Assembly: GCF_038069945.1 (NCBI RefSeq)
Contig: NZ_JBBPEV010000001.1
Coordinates: 2,046,001 to 2,110,000 of the forward strand
From: Aquabacterium sp. A3
GTDB lineage: Bacteria > Pseudomonadota > Gammaproteobacteria > Burkholderiales > Burkholderiaceae_C
Direction: 5' to 3'
Length of the DNA: 64,000 bases
Part shown: positions 21,856 through 29,183 of the stretch, in pieces
Numbering within the stretch: the stretch's first letter is position 1
Layout: the number at the start of each line of letters is the position of its first letter
The notes under the pieces: model-generated
What the model was told of the DNA's origin: nothing
Seen by the model: only the letters and a program-made list of their open reading frames with translations
Databases searched by the model: none
Position numbers and translations under genes: made by a program

Positions 21856-23020
21856 CTGAGCACCCCACACGAGGCGCAGCCGCCGTGAGGATGCTGGAGG
21901 CAGCACTCTGGCTGCTGGACTGCAGCTGCAATCCGGCGATGCTGAACTCGAACACCATAGGTCGAGGCTTGACTTGGTTGGGCTGCTCCATAGTCACCAG
22001 GAACCGACGCCCACCCACGGCCTTGAGGTATCGCTCGTAGGCATTGCGGGCCTGAATGTGCGGGGGTTGTTTGAGGTTGGGGTCATACGACTCCTCCTTG
22101 TCAGGGATAGGCTCGCTTGAGCTCACGATGTAGGCTTGGTCTTTGCCCTCAAGTAGCAGCTCCTTGATTTTTGGCTCCGGCACCGTTTCCCGCTTACCCT
22201 TCTCCTCGCTCAGGGCCTTGTAGCTGCAGTGGTGGGGGATGTTGTACAAGTCCCAGCGCAGACGGTCGTCGTTCCCGTGATAGCGGGTGATGTTGACGAT
22301 TTCTTCCAGGTCTTGCCAGCAGGAGTCGCCCACCTGGAGGAAGTCGAACGTTTTGTCGCCACACTTGAAGCGGATGTTGAACACCAGGGATGCGGAGTTG
22401 CGCACGATATCGCCGCCTTCGCAGTGCTTGATGAAGGGCGAATGTGTGAAGAACTCGACTCCATCGGCCTTCAAACTGAAGCCTTGCGCCAGACTTCCTG
22501 CCTCTTCGAAAAGATGGTCACGGGCAGACGCTTCTTCGCCACGCTTTTGCAAGGCAGGCTCCAGCCAGTCCATCAACTCCGGTGGTTTGGAGAAGACACG
22601 GATTCCTTTGCCTTCCAGCAGACGATGCCGCGCCTCTTGCCGCAACAGCAGATATTCCTTCAACTGGTCATCATTGGTGCCCGGTTCGATGAGCATGGCC
22701 GCAGGCACCCACAGCTCCTTGATTTTGATGCGGTCATCGCCCTGGTACTTCGCGGCGTGTTCGAGCCAGAAGAAGTCGGTACTGCCCTTTATGTGGTCCT
22801 CGTCAGCATGGGTGAAGGCCACCATATCGAAGTAGTCGCGCTTGACCGCCTTGAGTTCCTCGCGCAGCTCCTTGACTAGGTTGACATGCTTGGTCAGGCC
22901 GTCTTCGGACGCCTTGGAATGGTGGAAGTCAAACAGAATGCGCTTGCCGTTGTCCAGGATGATTTGGACGGTGTCCCCGTTACTGACGGGGTAGAACTTG
23001 ACGTTGTGAATCTCGGCCAT
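21848..23020 (-). CDS. ComEC-like metallo-beta-lactamase-fold hydrolase, first gene of operon
   Basis: This is a 390-residue MBL-fold protein of the ComEC-like branch. The metal motif is THADEDHIKG (residues 70-79), an HxDxDH variant of HxHxDH. The later strand pair is NSASLVFNIRF ... DFLQVGDS, and PHHCSYKA (about 263-270) supplies the next ligand. Such domains cleave phosphodiester or other ester bonds, but the substrate here is unknown. After the fold come a short helical segment and a low-complexity Ser/Ala tail ending RVGCSDD. AGGAG precedes ATG 23020. It occupies the slot a CD-NTase holds in type II CBASS. It may be the sensor or nuclease of the system, or a conjugation substrate; that is inference. 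Confidence 0.85.
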   Translation of the reverse strand: MAEIHNVKFYPVSNGDTVQIILDNGKRILFDFHHSKASEDGLTKHVNLVKELREELKAVKRDYFDMVAFTHADEDHIKGSTDFFWLEHAAKYQGDDRIKIKELWVPAAMLIEPGTNDDQLKEYLLLRQEARHRLLEGKGIRVFSKPPELMDWLEPALQKRGEEASARDHLFEEAGSLAQGFSLKADGVEFFTHSPFIKHCEGGDIVRNSASLVFNIRFKCGDKTFDFLQVGDSCWQDLEEIVNITRYHGNDDRLRWDLYNIPHHCSYKALSEEKGKRETVPEPKIKELLLEGKDQAYIVSSSEPIPDKEESYDPNLKQPPHIQARNAYERYLKAVGGRRFLVTMEQPNQVKPRPMVFEFSIAGLQLQSSSQSAASSILTAAAPRVGCSDD

Positions 23021-23196
23021 GAGAGCTCCTGCGAAAGCAAACTACCTCTCGTCTGAGAGGGAGGGGCACAAAGAAGACGTCAGCACCACCCCTCAAGCCC
23101 TCCGGTCTGAGTTGGAGGAACAGCTAAGGCACCGTCGTTAGCACTCACAACCCTAGAGTGATGACAGTACGATAACACATTTTGTATTACTAAAAA

Positions 23197-23238
23197 ATTA
23201 TACAATGAAGCGGTGGGCAATGTAGGAAATCGCCTACA
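23197..23238 (-). promoter_or_regulatory. Operon promoter with overlapping palindromic operator
   Basis: On the minus strand a perfect TATAAT (23197-23202) has a 17-bp spacer to CTACAT (23220-23225). The inverted repeat TGTAGG-N6-CCTACA (23221-23238) overlaps this -35, so a bound repressor would block the polymerase. It would drive the MBL, E2-E1-JAB and patatin genes from a leader of about 170 nt. Confidence 0.5.
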
Positions 23239-23255
23239 TCCTGGCGCTGACCATG

Positions 23256-23525
23256 CTATTTGGCGGTCTTGTAGAGGCGCAGAGATCGTCCGTCCTTGGC
23301 TCGGCTACGGCTGGCAGGCTTCGCGGGGGCCTTACTCTCGATGACGGCCAGGACGGCTGCGGTACGGTCAGGCAGACTAGGCTCGTGGTCTGTTCCGAAC
23401 TCCATAGGGGCTTGACGCCCATCGCAGCAGCACGCAAGGGCAATAGCTTCCACCGGGCCTAGTCGTTTCGACTTCCCGGCAGCTTTTCCTGATGAACCCG
23501 GGGGAGGACCAGAAGTACCCGCCAC
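23256..23525 (-). CDS. Possible small basic protein (89 aa), weak
   Basis: An 89-residue frame lies upstream of the MBL operon on the same strand. It has a Gly/Pro/Ser/Lys-rich start (GPPPGSSGKAAGKSKR), a central segment with two Asp/Glu-rich turns, and a Lys/Arg-rich end (SRSRAKDGRSLRLYKTAK). I see no family, no transmembrane segment and no di-glycine C-terminus, so it is not an obvious ubiquitin-like protein. The palindrome and promoter of the MBL operon lie just past its stop. It may be a real small cargo gene or a fortuitous frame. The rest of 23021-23699 shows only promoter-like sequence. Confidence 0.25.
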   Translation of the reverse strand: MAGTSGPPPGSSGKAAGKSKRLGPVEAIALACCCDGRQAPMEFGTDHEPSLPDRTAAVLAVIESKAPAKPASRSRAKDGRSLRLYKTAK

Positions 23526-23635
23526 GCGCTAAACCCTGCTTATTACAAATAGGGCAGACAGAATGCCCCTTCTATGCATGCGTGTCAATGTCACACGCGC
23601 ATTAGATTGATACATCAGCGTAGTACAAAAGATTC

Positions 23636-23663
23636 TTGCTCAATGTGCAACTACGACTAAAAT
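23636..23663 (+). promoter_or_regulatory. Promoter of the small upstream gene
   Basis: TTGCTC (23636-23641), a 16-bp spacer and TAAAAT (23658-23663) lie 37 bp before ATG 23700, within an AT-rich stretch. Short arms CGTAG and CTACG flank the -35. Confidence 0.45.
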
Positions 23664-23699
23664 GCTGACTTAGTTAAACCAGCGAAGCCATAGGCATTC

Positions 23700-24056
23700 A
23701 TGGGAACATCAAAAGCCCACACGCCTCCAACAGAGGCACCTCACGAGATAGAGACGCTTGACCCGGACTCCCTCTCAAAGAGGCAGAGCAGTCCAGAGCC
23801 TCTACACTTAAACCTTCGTGTTACAGGCGATGACGCAATAATCTTCGAACATCTTAAAAGCCGGACTCCTAACATCACCGACTCTTTGCGTGTCAGGGAC
23901 TCAGTCAGAACAGCGGTGTACTTGCTTGCGATGCGAGACAAGGGCTCGCCGGTGTTTGTCAAGAACGCTGAGGGTAAGGATGTCGAAGTCCTTGAGTACC
24001 TAGGCGTGTATTACCCTGAACAACCAAGCAAAGCCCGTGCGATCCGGAAGAAGTGA
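23700..24056 (+). CDS. Small protein, possible ribbon-helix-helix regulator (118 aa)
   Basis: This 118-residue protein is divergent from the MBL operon. After a Pro/Glu-rich N-terminus of about 35 residues comes PLHLNLRVTGDDAIIFEHLK, then SLRVRDSVRTAVYLLAMRDK. A short beta strand followed by two helices is compatible with a ribbon-helix-helix DNA-binding fold, though I cannot confirm it. The C-terminus has FVKNAEGKDVEVLEYLGVYY and a basic tail. Position and fold suggest it could bind the palindrome at 23221-23238 and control the operon, which is inference. Only a weak AGG precedes the ATG. Downstream, 24057-24390 appears empty apart from shadow frames. Confidence 0.55.
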   Translation: MGTSKAHTPPTEAPHEIETLDPDSLSKRQSSPEPLHLNLRVTGDDAIIFEHLKSRTPNITDSLRVRDSVRTAVYLLAMRDKGSPVFVKNAEGKDVEVLEYLGVYYPEQPSKARAIRKK

Positions 24057-24390
24057 TCGCTCGCGCATCGATCAGATGCAGGCCACCCGCGCCTGCTGGA
24101 TCTACGTACTGCTTGCAACGCCCAAGATGGTCGCAGCAAGGCCTGCCACGTCGGACAGAGACGGCTCCGCGAGCACCTCACCCGGAACGTAACAGGACGA
24201 ACGTCGTTTTCGTTATTTGAGTGGGCTATGAGTGAACGGGCTGAAGTGCGCGTAGCTGTGATGTCAAGCATGCAGGACAGTCAGGCCCAGGCGACAGTAG
24301 CAGAAAGCCCTTTTTGCCGTTCCCCATTCTTGGGATTGACGGGTGGGCACACAGCCCCAACTTGAGTGCGAAGAGATGCGTCGGCTCGCG

Positions 24391-24525
24391 CTTTTCACTT
24401 TATGTGTTGCAAGCGCCCGATCTTTTCACTATTGATGGCATCGGCTTCGCCTGCTGCGACAGACAAGTTGAAAAAGTCGGCTGCTGACAAGGGCCTGCTT
24501 TTCACTTTTGGTGTCACCCGACAAC
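24391..24525 (-). repeat. Right-end inverted repeat and three AGTGAAAA sites
   Basis: On the minus strand the terminal GTTGTCGGGTGACAC (24525-24511) is followed by AAAGTGAAAAG (near 24498-24508), AATAGTGAAAAG (24422-24432) and AAAGTGAAAAG (24391-24401). Orientation is inward, mirroring the left end. The wider spacing than on the left resembles the asymmetric ends of Tn7-like elements. Confidence 0.65.
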
Positions 24526-24551
24526 GTGAAATCGGTTCGTTGAATCAAACG

Positions 24552-24575
24552 CGCCCGGCATGACCGGGCGTTTTT
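24552..24575 (+). terminator. Probable original gyrB terminator, displaced by the element
   Basis: CGCCCGG (24552-24558), loop CATGA, CCGGGCG (24564-24570), then TTTTT. It follows the right-hand CGTGA copy by about 22 bp. In the ancestral sequence it would therefore have stood about 22 bp after the gyrB stop codon. Confidence 0.7.
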
Positions 24576-24647
24576 GTTTCTGATGGGGGTCTCTGTTCAG
24601 GCGGCTTCGGCCATCATCCAGAGTGACACAAGGAGGAGTTTTTTGAC

Positions 24648-25913
24648 ATGCACGAGATCATTTGCCCGCACTGCCACAAGGCGTTCAAGGTTGACGAGGC
24701 GGGTTACGCGGACATCCTGAAGCAGGTGCGCGACAAGGACTTTGAGCAGCAATTGCATGAACGCCTGCACCTGGCCGAGCAGGAGAAACGAAACGCCGTC
24801 GAGCTGGCGGTGGTCAAGGTCACTGGCGAGTTGCGACAGCAGGCTTCAGCCAAAGAAGTCGAGATTCAGCAACTGAAGGCCAGGCTCGAAGCCGAATTGC
24901 AAAAGACGGCGGCCAGCAAAGACGCAGAGATCCAGGGCCTGAAGGCTCAGCTTGACGCCATCGCGGTCTCGCAAAAGCTGGCCATCACCGAGGCGGTGAA
25001 CGCCGTAGAGAAGGAGCGCGATGCGCTCAAGAGCGGTCTTGAACGGGCGGAGCTTGAAAAGCAGCTGGCCGAGAAGGCGCTGAAGGACAAGTACGAGACG
25101 CAGATCAAGGACCGTGACGACGCGATCGAGCGCCTGCGCGACATGAAGGCCCGGCTGTCCACCAAGATGGTGGGCGAGACGCTGGAGCAGCATTGCGAGA
25201 CCGAGTTCAACCGCATCCGGGCGACGGCCTTTCCTCGGGCCTATTTCGAGAAGGACAACGACGCGCGCACCGGCAGCAAGGGTGACTACATCTTCAGGGA
25301 CAAGGACGAGGCGGGCACAGAGATCGTCTCGATCATGTTCGAGATGAAGAACGAGAGCGACCGCACCGCCACGAAGGGCCGCAACGAAGACTTCCTGAAA
25401 GAGCTGGACAAGGACCGAACGGAAAAGGGGTGCGAGTACGCCGTCCTGGTGTCCTTGCTGGAGCCCGACAGCGAGCTCTACAACTCAGGGATCGTCGATG
25501 TGTCTCATCGGTATCCCAAGATGTACGTGGTGCGGCCGCAGTTCTTCATTCCCATCATCACGCTGCTTCGCAACGCGGCCATGAATTCGCTCCAGTACAA
25601 ATCGGAGTTGGCGTTGGTGAAAGCGCAGAACATCGACATCACGAACTTCGAAAACGAGCTGGACTCCTTCAAGGCCGCGTTCGCCAAGAACTACGACCTG
25701 GCCTCCAGGCGCTTCGAGACGGCCATCGCCGAAATCGACAAGTCCATCGATCACCTTCAAAAGACCAAGGACGCATTGTTGGGCGCTGACCGCAATCTGC
25801 GCCTTGCGAATGACAAGGCCCAGGATGTGACGATCAAGAAGCTGACGCGGGGCAACCCCACGATGGCGCAGAAGTTTTCAGAGCTCAAAGATGGAGACCC
25901 TTCTAATGGCTGA
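24648..25913 (+). CDS. DUF2130 domain protein
   Basis: This 421-residue protein has an N-terminal zinc-ribbon-like segment (CPHCHKAF). A long coiled coil rich in Glu, Lys and Ala follows (residues about 25-175). The DUF2130 core has [40 protein letters not shown] and [19 protein letters not shown]. The acidic/Lys pattern recalls restriction-endonuclease-like folds, but the family's function is not established. A GGAGGA Shine-Dalgarno precedes ATG 24648. It lies just outside the right end of the element and was probably the native neighbour of gyrB. Confidence 0.88.
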   Translation: MHEIICPHCHKAFKVDEAGYADILKQVRDKDFEQQLHERLHLAEQEKRNAVELAVVKVTGELRQQASAKEVEIQQLKARLEAELQKTAASKDAEIQGLKAQLDAIAVSQKLAITEAVNAVEKERDALKSGLERAELEKQLAEKALKDKYETQIKDRDDAIERLRDMKARLSTKMVGETLEQHCETEFNRIRATAFPRAYFEKDNDARTGSKGDYIFRDKDEAGTEIVSIMFEMKNESDRTATKGRNEDFLKELDKDRTEKGCEYAVLVSLLEPDSELYNSGIVDVSHRYPKMYVVRPQFFIPIITLLRNAAMNSLQYKSELALVKAQNIDITNFENELDSFKAAFAKNYDLASRRFETAIAEIDKSIDHLQKTKDALLGADRNLRLANDKAQDVTIKKLTRGNPTMAQKFSELKDGDPSNG

Positions 25914-26034
25914 GGTGGCATGGACGATGTGCCCCCCTATGGTTAGGGAGGCCGGCCGCGAAGGCCTTGCCGGCGAGGCCGTACCCAGATAGCCTGGGTG
26001 CCCACCCAAGGGAACAGGCGTGGGGAGCAGGCGC

Positions 26035-26847
26035 ATGAAGTCAGTGGCATTGTCTTTGGTGATCTGGTCGTTCGCCACACTGGCGCAAGCCGCGCCCGTC
26101 ATCACGCTCACCGGGCGAGATGCCTTCATGGGCTCCACCAACTTCGGGCCTGGCGGCACGGGCACCGCCCCACCGGTCAGCCTGCCGGGCGACAGCCAGA
26201 GCTTCAGCGGCTTGACCCCGGCCACCCTGACGCTGGGCGGCAGCGACCAGGCCATGTCCACAGGGCCGTTTGACTCCACCAACCTGATCGGCGCTGCGTG
26301 GGCCCATGTGCAAAGCTACAGCGCCAGCGGCTCGGTGCTGGCCGCCCAGGGACGCATCAACGTCGCGGGTGGCGGCAAGGGCTGCAACGTGGGCGGCTGT
26401 TTTGACTTTGACGCCGGTGGCACCCACAACAATCGGCAAACGCTGTACTTCTCCATCAGCGAAGACGCAGCCTTCACCGCCAGCGGCTGGTCGGGCTCGC
26501 AGCAGATCATCGATGTGGAGCGATGGACGGGCTCGGGCTGGGAGGTCTACCGCGGATTGTTCGGTGCCTGGGATCCGTTCATCACCTACAACAGCGGTCT
26601 GGATGGCGCGCCGCCAGTGAGCTGGAGCTTCAGCAACACCTTCCTGGCGGGCGATTACCGCATCTATAACAAGCGCGATTTTTACGTGGGCAGCACGGAC
26701 GTGAGCTGGTCTTACGCCATCGAGTTCACCACGCCGGGGGCGGTGGTCACGGCGGTGCCTGAGCCCCAGGCCCTGGCCTTGTTGCTGGCCGGCCTGGGGG
26801 TGGTGGCGTGGCGCCGGCGTGGCCAGCCTTACTTGTTGCCCACCTGA
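26035..26847 (+). CDS. PEP-CTERM sorting-domain exported protein
   Basis: This is a secreted protein of about 270 residues. The signal peptide is MKSVALSLVIWSFATLAQAA. The mature body is rich in Gly, Ser, Thr and aromatic residues, with GKGCNVGGCFDF near the middle. The C-terminus is VPEPQALALLLAGLGVVAWR then RRG, a PEP-CTERM tail with a short extension. ATG 26035 follows GGGAG and opens the signal peptide; the frame is open to 26020. I recognise no catalytic domain. Its last codons overlap the end of the convergent glycine-zipper gene by about 19 bp. Confidence 0.85.
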   Translation: MKSVALSLVIWSFATLAQAAPVITLTGRDAFMGSTNFGPGGTGTAPPVSLPGDSQSFSGLTPATLTLGGSDQAMSTGPFDSTNLIGAAWAHVQSYSASGSVLAAQGRINVAGGGKGCNVGGCFDFDAGGTHNNRQTLYFSISEDAAFTASGWSGSQQIIDVERWTGSGWEVYRGLFGAWDPFITYNSGLDGAPPVSWSFSNTFLAGDYRIYNKRDFYVGSTDVSWSYAIEFTTPGAVVTAVPEPQALALLLAGLGVVAWRRRGQPYLLPT

Positions 26848-27038
26848 TTGCCGATCACGCCACCCACGGCGGCGCCACCCGCGGTGCCCACGCCGCTGCC
26901 ACCGGTCAGGATGGCACCCACGCCAGCGCCGATGGCCGCACCGGCGGCGGTGTTCTTGTCACGTTGGGTCATTTGCGAACAGGCGGCCATCGACATCACG
27001 ACGATGGCGGCAGCGCTCAGGCGGATGATCTTGTTCAT
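26829..27038 (-). CDS. Glycine-zipper lipoprotein (OsmB-like)
   Basis: This 69-residue lipoprotein has a signal peptide and lipobox (VVMSMAACS), then a Gly-zipper domain alternating Gly and Ala (AAGAAIGAGVGAIL and GGAAVGGVIGNQVGNK). Such proteins sit in the outer membrane and are often stress-induced. GGAG precedes the ATG region. It is probably monocistronic or co-transcribed with the DUF2789 gene 57 bp upstream. Confidence 0.85.
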   Translation of the reverse strand: MNKIIRLSAAAIVVMSMAACSQMTQRDKNTAAGAAIGAGVGAILTGGSGVGTAGGAAVGGVIGNQVGNK

Positions 27039-27095
27039 GGGGTGCTCCAGGGTTGAGGGTGGTTTGAGTCGAGGACGGGGACAAGGACAGCGGGT

Positions 27096-27332
27096 TCATG
27101 GGGCCCGCAAGCGGGTGTTGAGTTCATCCACCACCACGGCCCAGTGGTCATCGCTCTGCAGCTTGTCTTTGATGAACATGGCTTGCGCAGGTGTCCAGAA
27201 GGGCGCCTCGCTGACCCGCACATCCTCTGGCAGCGGCCGGTGATCGTGGATGAACCGGGCGATGTCCGTTGGGGTGTCGGGCAGGCCCAGTTGTTGAAAC
27301 AGGTGCCGCATGGTGGGGGTGATGGTGTCCAT
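27096..27332 (-). CDS. DUF2789 family protein
   Basis: This 78-residue protein matches the DUF2789 pattern along its length: MRHLFQQLGLPDTPTDIARF, then LPEDVRVSEAPFWTPAQAMF and VVDELNTRLR. It is a small helical cytoplasmic protein with no known function. The 159-bp gap to the divergent TetR gene holds the promoters of both; I see no obvious operator there. Confidence 0.85.
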   Translation of the reverse strand: MDTITPTMRHLFQQLGLPDTPTDIARFIHDHRPLPEDVRVSEAPFWTPAQAMFIKDKLQSDDHWAVVVDELNTRLRAP

Positions 27333-27491
27333 GATCGGGTCCTCGGTGTCGATGCCTTGATGGTGGCCCGCACGCGGCGGCCGTGGTGTCAGCGGGCAAC
27401 GGCTGTGCGCATCAGCGCTGTCCTACACGGCCGGGCGACACAGGGTCATTCAGGCGTGGGCAAGGGGCTGCATGGGCCGATAATCAGGGGC

Positions 27492-28094
27492 ATGGACCAC
27501 AAACCTGAGGCCGACACCGGGCTGAAAGCCGCGTGCCTGCGCGCTGCGCGCGAAACCATCGCCGAGCGTGGGCTGGAGCAGCTCAGCCTGCGCGAGGTGG
27601 CGCGCCGCCTGGGGGTGTCGCACCAGGCGCCCTACCGGCACTTTCCGTCGCGTGATCACCTGCTGGCCGAGGTCATCCGCGAGTGTTTTCAGGATTTCGC
27701 CCGCTTTCTGGACGACCGCGAGACACAAGACGCGCCCGAGCAAGACCTCAACTGCCTGGGCACGCGCTACCTGCAGTTCGCGCTGGAGCGCCCGCTGGAG
27801 TACCGGCTGATGTTCAACACGCCCTGGCCCGAGCCCGCCGAAGAGGTGGGCCTGGTGCGCGATGCGCTGCACGCCTTCAACATCCTGCGCGATGACCTGC
27901 GTGGCATCCACGGCAGGGGCCCTGAGGCGCAGCGGCAGGTGGACCAGGACGCCATGCTGATCTGGTCGGCCATGCACGGCCTGTCCAGCATCCTGCAGTC
28001 CAGTGCGATGGTGCACCTGGACCTGGCCGACGGTGTGCGCGAGCAGGTGCCCACCTACATCATGGAGCGCGTGCGGGGCATGCTCAAGCCCTGA
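27492..28094 (+). CDS. TetR/AcrR-family transcriptional regulator
   Basis: This 200-residue protein has an N-terminal TetR helix-turn-helix (AARETIAERGLEQLSLREVA, then RLGVSHQAPYRHFPSRDHLL). The ligand-binding C-terminus has FALERPLEYRLMFN and LIWSAMHGLSSIL, as in the WHG/TetR_C_33 group. It converges on the end of the RND efflux operon, and repressors of this type often control such pumps. The TTGACA-N-TGTCAA sites at 34922-34966 are the likely targets, but the 7-kb separation leaves this as inference. Confidence 0.9.
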   Translation: MDHKPEADTGLKAACLRAARETIAERGLEQLSLREVARRLGVSHQAPYRHFPSRDHLLAEVIRECFQDFARFLDDRETQDAPEQDLNCLGTRYLQFALERPLEYRLMFNTPWPEPAEEVGLVRDALHAFNILRDDLRGIHGRGPEAQRQVDQDAMLIWSAMHGLSSILQSSAMVHLDLADGVREQVPTYIMERVRGMLKP

Positions 28095-28103
28095 GCGGGC
28101 GCG

Positions 28104-29183
28104 TCACTCCACCTCGGTGCCCAAGGCGCATTCGGCGTTTTCAGGCGCCACCGAGCAGCGCACTTTTTTGAGGGTGTTGAGCGTTCGTTTGCTGTACAGA
28201 CCCTGCTGGGCTCCGGCGATGCGGCCCTGGCGCAGCGCTTCCACGTAGGTGGGCAGCACCTCGGGGCTGAGCTCTTGCCACACGCGCGCGGGGATACCGG
28301 CTTCAGAGCGCTGGATGGTCTGCATCTGCCGGTCGAACTGCGACAGCCAGAACTGGCGCGAGGCCTCGCCAAAGCCCTGGGGCAGGCGCTGGGTGTAGAA
28401 CACCAGCTGCACGGTGGGGAACATGGCCGGCACCCGCACCACGGCGCCCTGCGTGCCCATGCCCTTGGCCAGCTCGAAGGGCTTGTAGGTGATGGCGGGC
28501 AGGTGGATGACATCGACCAGGCCGTTGTTGAACTTGCTGCCCACGTTGGCGATGTCCACCGACACGGCCTGGGCGCCCAGTTGCTGAATGAGCAGGGCCT
28601 GCGGACGGTCCTGGTCGAACACGCCGATGCGCTTGCCGGCCAGCTGGTCCAGCCGCACGGCGCTGCGGTCACGCAGCATGGGGTAGGCCGCGCCCACGGG
28701 CAGCAAACCTCCGATTTCATGGGGGCCTTCTCGCACCAGCTTGGCGGCTTGCGGGCTGCTCAGGGCCGCGATGGCACGGCGCACCACCTCGTAGCTGCCC
28801 TTCATGTCGATCTGTCCGCTGCGCAGCACCAGGGCCGAGCCCATGCTGTCGATCGAGCCGGTGAAGGCGTTGAAGCCGCGCGCCCGAAAGCCCGTGACCA
28901 CCAGCCCTGCGCATTGGCCCGAGCGGTAGTCTTCCACCGCGATGCGTTCGTCGGTGTAGGCGCGCATCTCGAAGTGCATGTTCAGCCGGGCCATGTGCAG
29001 GCTCTGGTCTTGCAGCAGGTTGTAGACGTCGCCCGACTTGCCCAGGATGTCCCACACGCAGATCAGCGGTTGGTTGCCGCCGGTCTGGGCGTGCAGGCCG
29101 GACGAGAAGGCGCCGAGCCCCCCGCTCAGGCCGATGACCAGCGCGGCACGCCAGCCGGCTGCCCATGGTGTGTGACGATTCAT
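28104..29183 (-). CDS. Periplasmic putative solute-binding protein in RND operon
   Basis: This 359-residue protein has a signal peptide (WRAALVIGLSGGLGAFSSGL, cleavage near HAQ). The mature part has features of a TRAP/solute-binding-like fold: PLICVWDILGKSGDVYNL at the start, GKRIGVFDQDRPQALLIQQL, then VDVIHLPAITYKPFELAKGM. A C-terminal Cys pair (RCSVAPENAEC) may form a disulfide. I believe it matches NCBI's 'putative solute-binding protein' family (DUF6091), from memory. Its ATG overlaps the stop of the RND permease (ATGA), so it is translated with the pump. A fourth gene of this kind in an RND operon is unusual. Confidence 0.8.
   Translation of the reverse strand: MNRHTPWAAGWRAALVIGLSGGLGAFSSGLHAQTGGNQPLICVWDILGKSGDVYNLLQDQSLHMARLNMHFEMRAYTDERIAVEDYRSGQCAGLVVTGFRARGFNAFTGSIDSMGSALVLRSGQIDMKGSYEVVRRAIAALSSPQAAKLVREGPHEIGGLLPVGAAYPMLRDRSAVRLDQLAGKRIGVFDQDRPQALLIQQLGAQAVSVDIANVGSKFNNGLVDVIHLPAITYKPFELAKGMGTQGAVVRVPAMFPTVQLVFYTQRLPQGFGEASRQFWLSQFDRQMQTIQRSEAGIPARVWQELSPEVLPTYVEALRQGRIAGAQQGLYSKRTLNTLKKVRCSVAPENAECALGTEVE

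Larger units (their letters stand above)
16022..24525. mobile_element. Putative Tn7/Tn5053-type non-autonomous element carrying a defence island
   Basis: Both ends share an inverted repeat. GTTGTCGGGTGACAC at 16023-16037 is repeated as its exact reverse complement at 24511-24525, followed inward by two variable bases and AAAGTGAAAA on both sides. Each end carries two further AGTGAAAA-like copies in the same inward orientation. CGTGA occurs at 16017-16021 and again at 24525-24529, a candidate 5-bp target duplication, although it overlaps the terminal repeat by one base on the right and the exact ends are uncertain by 1-3 bp. Multiple short sites at both ends are the hallmark of TnsB/TniA-type transposases. 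The interior is lower in GC than the flanks. No transposase, integrase or TniQ gene is visible, so mobilisation would be in trans or the element is decayed. Confidence 0.65.

Noticed and set aside
24011-24271. 86-residue minus-strand frame near the right end
   Set aside because: No RBS or motif, and it overlaps the end of the small plus-strand gene; 24057-24390 looks non-coding.
16022-24525. A CD-NTase, ubiquitin-like gene or transposase hidden in the element
   Set aside because: I looked for a nucleotidyltransferase GS...DxD pattern, a beta-grasp frame ending in GG and a DDE or tyrosine recombinase pattern in all frames listed, and found none.
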